Positions 26,431 through 31,010 of a stretch of DNA of 31,010 nt are shown piece after piece. Within the stretch, counting starts at the first letter, position 1. Each line of letters begins with the position of its first letter. Origin of the DNA: DATDAH01 sp036525535 (GTDB lineage: Bacteria; Actinomycetota; Acidimicrobiia; Acidimicrobiales; DATDAH01). The position numbers were made by a program, and so were the translations under genes. The notes beneath the pieces were generated by a model. That model did no database searches. It was not told the origin of the DNA and saw only the letters and a program-made list of their open reading frames with translations. The stretch spans positions 1 to 31,010 of the forward strand of contig DATDAH010000267.1 of the NCBI GenBank assembly GCA_036525535.1, read 5' to 3'.

Positions 26431-27596
26431 AGGCGCTTCTGTTCGAGCGCAACCTGGCCCGGTACGCCGCCGCCCGGGTGGCGGGCGCGGTCGTGCCCGG
26501 CCGGGGTGCGGCGTGGGGCCCGCTGCGGCTGAAGGACACCGACGTGCCCGACCTGCCCACGCCTGCGTGGGAGCGGGTACGGCCCCGCCTGTCCGGCATC
26601 TGCGGCTCCGACCTGGCCACGATCGACGGCCGGAGCTCGCGCTACTTCGAACCCATCGTCTCGTTCCCGTTCGTGCCCGGTCACGAGGTCGTGGGCGAAC
26701 GGGACGACGGATCCCGGGTCGTGCTCGAAGCCGTGCTCGGCTGTGCCGCCCGAGGCATCCACCCCCCGTGCGACGCCTGCGCCGTCGGCGACGTCGGGCG
26801 CTGCGAGCGGGTCGCCTTCGGCGACCTCGAGCCCGGCCTGCAGACCGGCTTCTGCTGCGACACCGGGGGCGGCTGGTCGACCTTGCTGGTGGCCCACCGC
26901 GAGCAGCTCCACGCCGTGGCCGACGATCTCGCCGACGAGGCCGCGGTCATGGTCGAGCCCGCAGCCTGCGCCGTGCGGGCCGCCCTGGCGGCTGGCGAGG
27001 GCGGCGTTCAGATCGTGCTCGGGGCCGGCACCCTTGGCCTGCTGACCGTGGCCGCCCTGCGCCGGTTCGGCACGCCGGGCACCCTGATCGCCACCGCCCG
27101 CTACCCGCACCAGGCTCGCCTGGCCAAGGAGCTCGGGGCCGATGTCGTCGTCGATCCCGGCGAGGCCCACCGGGCCGTACGCCGGGCCACCGGCGCCATG
27201 GTGATCGGGGACACCCTGACCCGGGGGGCCGACGCCGTCGTGGACTGCGTGGGCAGTGCTGACACCATCGCCACCGGCATCGACGTCGCCCGCGCGGGCG
27301 GGCGGGTCGTGCTCTGCGGCATGCCCGGCACGGTGTCCCTCGACCTCACGGCCCTGTGGCACAAGGAGATCGCCCTCGTCGGGGCCTACGCCTACGGGCT
27401 GGAGGCCGATGGCCGGCGCACGTTCGACCTCGCCTTCGAGCTGGTCCAAGAGGCCGACCTCGGCCGCCTGGTGTCGGCCACCTACCCCCTCGATCGGTAC
27501 CAGGAGGCGCTGGAGCACGCCGCGGCTGCCGGTCCCCGAGGGGCCGTCAAGATCGCCTTCGACCTCCGCAACGAACGGGAGCGTGAATCGCTGTGA
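26427..27596 (+). CDS. Zinc-dependent medium-chain alcohol dehydrogenase
   Basis: It likely interconverts an alcohol and aldehyde (or ketone) with NAD(P)+. The 389 residues contain the catalytic zinc ligands Cys59 in GICGSD and His86-Glu87 in PGHEVVGE, a structural zinc set Cys106, 115, 118 and 126, Glu177 in VEPAA and the Rossmann motif VLGAGTLGLL (197-206). The N terminus is about 30 residues longer than usual (KALLFERNLARYAAARVAG), which may be a lineage-specific addition. It overlaps the reductase stop and the LarA-like start by four bases each. In this setting the substrate could be the fatty aldehyde/alcohol made by the upstream protein, though a hydroxy-acyl or sugar alcohol cannot be excluded. 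Confidence 0.9.
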   Translation: MKALLFERNLARYAAARVAGAVVPGRGAAWGPLRLKDTDVPDLPTPAWERVRPRLSGICGSDLATIDGRSSRYFEPIVSFPFVPGHEVVGERDDGSRVVLEAVLGCAARGIHPPCDACAVGDVGRCERVAFGDLEPGLQTGFCCDTGGGWSTLLVAHREQLHAVADDLADEAAVMVEPAACAVRAALAAGEGGVQIVLGAGTLGLLTVAALRRFGTPGTLIATARYPHQARLAKELGADVVVDPGEAHRAVRRATGAMVIGDTLTRGADAVVDCVGSADTIATGIDVARAGGRVVLCGMPGTVSLDLTALWHKEIALVGAYAYGLEADGRRTFDLAFELVQEADLGRLVSATYPLDRYQEALEHAAAAGPRGAVKIAFDLRNERERESL

Positions 27597-29188
27597 GCAG
27601 GCCCGGATTCGTCCTCGAGGTCGATCGTTCTACTCCACCCGTGGTGTTCCACCACGGTGACACGTTGCGTCTGGAGCGACTGCCCGTCGGTCGCTCGCGC
27701 ATCGTCTACCCCGCGGAGCCGCTCGAGGGCCTGAAGGACCCCGACGAGGCCATCCGCCAGGCTCTGCTCAACCCGTTGGGCGACTCCGCCCCGCTGCCCG
27801 AGCTCCTGACGGCGGGCATGAAGCTGACCGTCGCCTTCGACGACATCTCGCTGCCGCTGCCCCCGATGCGCCGGCCCGACATCCGCCAGCGCATCATCGA
27901 GGCCGTCCTGGACCTGGCCGCCGCCGCCGGGGTCGACGACGTCCACCTCATCGCCGCCCTCGCCCTGCACCGGCGCATGACCGAGGCCGAGCTGCGCCAC
28001 GCCGTGGGTGACCGGGTCTACGACGCCTTCGCCCCCGACGGCCTCCTCTACAACTTCGACGCCGAGGACCCCGAGAACCTGTCGTTCCTGGGCACGACCG
28101 ACGAGGGCGAGGAGGTGGAGATCTCCAAGCGGGCGGCCGAGAGCGACCTGCTCGTCTACGTCAACATCAACCTCGTGGCCATGGACGGCGGCCACAAGAG
28201 CACCGCCACCGGTCTGGCCAGCTACCGCAGCCTGCGCCACCACCACAACGTCCACACCCTGCAGCACTCCCGCTCGTTGATGGATCGTCCCAACTCGGCC
28301 CTGCACCACTCGAACTGGCGCATGGGTGACGTCATCCGGGACGCCGGGGTGAAGATCTTCCAGATCGAGACCACGCTCAACAACGACACCTTCGGCGGCG
28401 ACCTGCCCCTGTCGGTCCTGCAGAAGCGGGAGTGGGAGTGGACGATGGCCGATCGGGCCTCGTTCATCGGCTTGAAGGCGGGCCTGGAGCGGATGCCGGC
28501 CAGCGCCCGGCGCAAGGTCTTCAACTCGTGGAAGGCGCCGTACGCCCTGACCTCGGTGCAGGCGGGCGAGGTCGGCCCGGTCCACGAGGAGACGACCCGC
28601 AACGTCCACGCCCAGCAGCTGGTGGCGGTCGAGGGCCAGACCGATGTGCTCACGATGGGGCTGCCCTACATCTGCCCCTACAACGTGAACTCGGTGATGA
28701 ACCCGATCCTGGTCATGTGCCTGGGCCTCGGGTACTTCTTCAACCTCTACCGAGGCCGGCCCCTGGTCCGGGAGGGCGGGGTGCTGATCATGACGCACCC
28801 GACCCCCTGGGAGTTCCACCCCGTCCACCACCCCAGCTACATCGACTTCTTCGAGCAGGTGCTGTCCGAGACGACCGATCCGGTGGAGATCGAGGCCAAG
28901 TACGAGAAGTCCTTCGCTGAGGACGAGTGGTACCGCCATCTGTACCGGACGTCGTACGCCTACCACGGCGTCCACCCCTTCTACATGTGGTACTGGGGCA
29001 GCCACGCCCTCCAGCACCTCGGCGGCGTGATCATCGTGGGCGGCGACGTCAAGGCTGTCCGTCGGCTCGGCTTCAAGCCCGCGTCGACCCTGCAGGACGC
29101 CTTCGAGATGGCCACGGACGTCGTCGGGCCTCAGCCCACCGTGACCCACCTCCACAACCCGCCGATCCTCCTGGCTGACGTGACGTGA
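27593..29188 (+). CDS. LarA-family (nickel-pincer racemase/epimerase-like) protein
   Basis: The 531-residue protein resembles LarA lactate racemase and its homologues (DUF2088 N-terminal domain), being about 100 residues longer than LarA. Visible matches are VAFDDISLPLPPM (about 80-92; the DDxSxP-type loop), ALHRRMTEAEL with His126, GGHKSTATG with Lys202 at the position of the pincer-bearing lysine, and the His216-218 cluster in LRHHHNVHT where a nickel-ligand His lies. The C-terminal half is rich in Tyr, Trp and His. If active it needs the nickel pincer cofactor; no larB, larC or larE is in the window. It would catalyse a hydride-based racemisation or epimerisation of a 2-hydroxy acid or related compound, with the substrate unknown. 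It is coupled on both sides by GTGA overlaps (27593-27596 and 29185-29188). Confidence 0.82.
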   Translation: MSRPGFVLEVDRSTPPVVFHHGDTLRLERLPVGRSRIVYPAEPLEGLKDPDEAIRQALLNPLGDSAPLPELLTAGMKLTVAFDDISLPLPPMRRPDIRQRIIEAVLDLAAAAGVDDVHLIAALALHRRMTEAELRHAVGDRVYDAFAPDGLLYNFDAEDPENLSFLGTTDEGEEVEISKRAAESDLLVYVNINLVAMDGGHKSTATGLASYRSLRHHHNVHTLQHSRSLMDRPNSALHHSNWRMGDVIRDAGVKIFQIETTLNNDTFGGDLPLSVLQKREWEWTMADRASFIGLKAGLERMPASARRKVFNSWKAPYALTSVQAGEVGPVHEETTRNVHAQQLVAVEGQTDVLTMGLPYICPYNVNSVMNPILVMCLGLGYFFNLYRGRPLVREGGVLIMTHPTPWEFHPVHHPSYIDFFEQVLSETTDPVEIEAKYEKSFAEDEWYRHLYRTSYAYHGVHPFYMWYWGSHALQHLGGVIIVGGDVKAVRRLGFKPASTLQDAFEMATDVVGPQPTVTHLHNPPILLADVT

Positions 29189-30099
29189 GGGTCCGGTTCG
29201 CGCCGACCCGGCTGGTCCGGGCGCTGCCCTTTCCGTACCGCGCCCCGGCGATCCCGCGGGGCGTCGAGCCGCCGCGGGTCAAGCCCCGCAAAGGCGGTGC
29301 CTACGACACCGAGTGGGCCCGCCGCTGGCCGGCTCGAGCCACCCGGCTGGTCCTGCTCAACGGCGTCATCAAGCCGGCGGCGAAGGCGCTGGCCGACCCC
29401 CAGTTCCGGGGGCTGGACCGGCTGAGCACGCTCGAGGGCCCGGCGATCTTCGTGGCCAACCACCACAGCCACCTCGACACCCCGCTGCTCCTCAGTTCCA
29501 TCCCCGAGCCGTGGCGCAACAAGATGTTCGTGGGCGCGGCGGCCGACTACTTCTTCAGCAGCCCCGTCACCTCGGCCCTATCGGCCCTGGTGATCGGCGC
29601 CATCCCCATCGAGCGCTCGAAGGTGAGCCGCCGGGGCGCGGACCAGGCCGCCGACCTGATCGACGACGGCTGGAGCCTGACCCTGTTCCCCGAGGGGGGC
29701 CGCTCCCCCGACGGCTGGGGCCAGGAGTTCCGGGGCGGCGCCGCCTACCTCGCTCTCCGCTGCGAGGTGCCCGTCGTCCCTGTCCACATCGCCGGCACCG
29801 GCAAGATCCTGGGCAAGGGCATGAAGTACCCGAAGCCCGCCCGTACCCGCCTCACCTTCGGTCACCCCCTCGCGATCGAGGAGGGGGAGTCCAGCACCCA
29901 CCTGAACGAACGCATCGAGTCCGCCGTCGCCGTCCTGGCCGACGAGTCCACCACCGACTGGTGGGCGGCCCGTCGGCGGGTCCACGCCGGCGCCACCCCC
30001 TTGCTGACCGGCCCCGACGCCCCCACCTGGCGTCGGGCCTGGGCCCTCGGCGACCGCAAGGGCCGCGCCCGCCAGCGCCGTCGGTGGCCCAAGGTCTGA
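29185..30099 (+). CDS. PlsC-type 1-acylglycerol-3-phosphate O-acyltransferase family protein
   Basis: It transfers an acyl group from acyl-CoA or acyl-ACP to a glycerol-phosphate-type or other hydroxyl acceptor. The 304 residues carry the PlsC motifs: NHHSHLD (92-98, the HX4D catalytic pair His93/Asp98), GAIPIERSK (138-146), FPEGGRS (168-174) and VPVVPVHIAG. A basic N terminus (residues 1-38) precedes a hydrophobic helix, and the C terminus is Arg/Trp rich, suggesting a peripheral membrane protein. GTG 29185 overlaps the LarA-like stop. As the last gene of the reductase operon it suggests esterification of the product. The acceptor might be glycerol phosphate, lysophosphatidate or a fatty alcohol. 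Confidence 0.9.
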   Translation: MRVRFAPTRLVRALPFPYRAPAIPRGVEPPRVKPRKGGAYDTEWARRWPARATRLVLLNGVIKPAAKALADPQFRGLDRLSTLEGPAIFVANHHSHLDTPLLLSSIPEPWRNKMFVGAAADYFFSSPVTSALSALVIGAIPIERSKVSRRGADQAADLIDDGWSLTLFPEGGRSPDGWGQEFRGGAAYLALRCEVPVVPVHIAGTGKILGKGMKYPKPARTRLTFGHPLAIEEGESSTHLNERIESAVAVLADESTTDWWAARRRVHAGATPLLTGPDAPTWRRAWALGDRKGRARQRRRWPKV

Positions 30100-30148
30100 C
30101 CCGCCATCCGGGTGGAATTCGGTTGGGAAGGTTCAGATCGCCCTCAGC

Positions 30149-30279
30149 TACACTCCCCTGACGCCCTCCCGGGCCCAGGCAACGGCGCCGCGCTCCTGTC
30201 ACCGCCGACTTTCGCGCCCCGGGAACTCGGGCCTGTCGACGCAACCCGGGTCGTTCACGCGACCCCTCAACAGGAGGAG
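30149..30279 (+). promoter_or_regulatory. Possible -10 box and strong ribosome-binding site of gltB
   Basis: TACACT (30149-30154) fits the actinobacterial TAnnnT -10 form, but no convincing -35 lies 17 bp upstream. AGGAGGAG (30272-30279) is a strong Shine-Dalgarno sequence 8 bases before ATG 30288, making this one of the few genes here with a clear one. The roughly 130-base leader is GC-rich and shows CCCGGG repeats, but no riboswitch fold was recognised. Confidence 0.35.
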
Positions 30280-30287
30280 TGCCCTCG

Positions 30288-31010
30288 ATGCGGGAGTTCG
30301 ACGCGTGTGGCATCGGCTTCGTGGCCGATGCACAGGGTCGGGCCTCGCGCGCCATCGTGGCCGCCGCGCTGCACGGGCTGGCTTGCGTCAAGCACCGGGG
30401 GGCCGCCGCCGCCGACGGACTGACCTCGGACGGCTGCGGCGTCCTCACGCCCATCCCCGCGGCCCTGTTCGGGGAAGGCAACGGGGTCATCGCCCTCTTC
30501 GTCCGGGGTGCCGACGCCACGACCCTGGTCGAAGACGCCTGTGCCGCCGAGGGCGTCGAGGTGGTCGACTGGCGCAAGCCCGAGACCGACGACACCGTCC
30601 TCGGCCACATGGCGGCCGACACCCGGCCCGAGATCCTCCAAGCGGTCATCGCTCCGCCGACGGACAGTCCTTACAGCGACGAGGTGACGGCCTACCGGAT
30701 CCGCCGCCACCTGACCGATGTCGACGGCCTCTACGTCGTGTCCTGCTCCTACCGGACCGTCGTCTACAAGAGCCTGGCCGCCGCCGACCACCTGGCCGAC
30801 TTCTACCGGGACCTCGCCGACCCCCGGTACGAAGCCGCCTTCACCATCTTCCACCAGCGGTTCTCGACGAACACGCTGCCCACCTGGGAACGGGCCCAGC
30901 CCTTCCGCAGCCTGTGCCACAACGGCGAGATCAACGCCATCCAAGGCAACCGCAACCGCATGCTGGCCCGGTCCACCCTGGGCACCGAAGAGGCCGGCCT
31001 CGGAGCCGAA
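30288..31010 (+). CDS. gltB: Glutamate synthase large subunit (partial, 3' end outside window)
   Basis: It is the start of GltB, which makes glutamate from glutamine and 2-oxoglutarate with an NAD(P)H-dependent partner subunit. The 241 codons seen cover most of the class II glutaminase domain: catalytic Cys7 exposed after removal of a short propeptide (MREFDA-CGIGF), HRGAAAADGLTSDGCGVL, FHQRFSTNTLPTW (His189 region) and CHNGEINAIQGN (Cys210-Asn220). The short six-residue propeptide fits the family. The FMN/synthase domains lie beyond the window end. It is separated from plsC by 188 bp with its own promoter candidate and strong ribosome-binding site, so it is likely an independent transcript. 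Confidence 0.96.
   Translation, partial: MREFDACGIGFVADAQGRASRAIVAAALHGLACVKHRGAAAADGLTSDGCGVLTPIPAALFGEGNGVIALFVRGADATTLVEDACAAEGVEVVDWRKPETDDTVLGHMAADTRPEILQAVIAPPTDSPYSDEVTAYRIRRHLTDVDGLYVVSCSYRTVVYKSLAAADHLADFYRDLADPRYEAAFTIFHQRFSTNTLPTWERAQPFRSLCHNGEINAIQGNRNRMLARSTLGTEEAGLGAE

Noticed and set aside
27482..29155. 557-codon minus-strand open frame opposite the LarA-like gene
   Set aside because: Low-complexity Val/Gly/Arg-rich translation without motifs; the plus-strand gene has conserved residues and overlaps its neighbours exactly.

Overview
This is a gene-dense, roughly 70 percent GC chromosomal segment. It has many GTG starts, frequent 4-base ATGA/GTGA start-stop overlaps and almost no mobile DNA. 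Gene content (PiT transporter, class-III-like PPK2, rhodanese-MoeB fusion, fatty acyl reductase-HAD fusion, LarA-like protein, cobalamin-dependent MetH) fits a free-living high-GC actinobacterium, plausibly an Acidimicrobiia-type lineage. That placement is an inference from style and content, since no rRNA or marker tree is available here. I see no tRNA, rRNA, insertion sequence, CRISPR array or phage gene.

Layout. Positions 1-3226 (minus strand) hold a tightly packed run: a small membrane-anchored protein, an HTTM-type membrane protein, a sirtuin, then a rhodanese-MoeB/ThiF protein that leaves the window. Positions 3261-4948 (plus) hold a secreted alpha-helical-barrel-like protein coupled to a MarC-like membrane protein. 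A striking AT-rich 53-bp island (4949-5001) carries a TATAAT box overlapping a Fur/Zur-like operator, followed by an unknown winged-helix-like protein (5002-5637). Positions 5618-8694 (minus) hold leucyl aminopeptidase, a PduO-type cobalamin adenosyltransferase and an AI-2E/PerM-family membrane protein. A second AI-2E family gene diverges from it and is followed 9 bp later by a full-length metH. The only long non-coding stretch (13375-13792) carries inverted repeats, a possible 13-codon ORF and a terminator.

Positions 13793-21602 are housekeeping: a 2-hydroxyacid dehydrogenase, alanine dehydrogenase, an MFS exporter, murF and ddl (adjacent steps of peptidoglycan precursor synthesis, divergently arranged), PPK2 and a PiT phosphate transporter whose 3' ends overlap by 46 bp.

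Positions 21641-30099 form the most interesting region: two divergent, translationally coupled gene sets sharing a 25-bp intergenic space with a perfect 12-bp palindrome. On the minus strand lie a TetR regulator, a SAM methyltransferase and an HxD...H oxygenase-like protein. On the plus strand lie a fatty acyl-CoA reductase fused to a HAD-phosphatase-like domain, a zinc alcohol dehydrogenase, a LarA (nickel-pincer racemase) family protein and a PlsC acyltransferase. The enzymes suggest a regulated fatty-alcohol or ether/neutral-lipid pathway with an unexplained LarA-type step. The window ends inside gltB (glutamate synthase large subunit).
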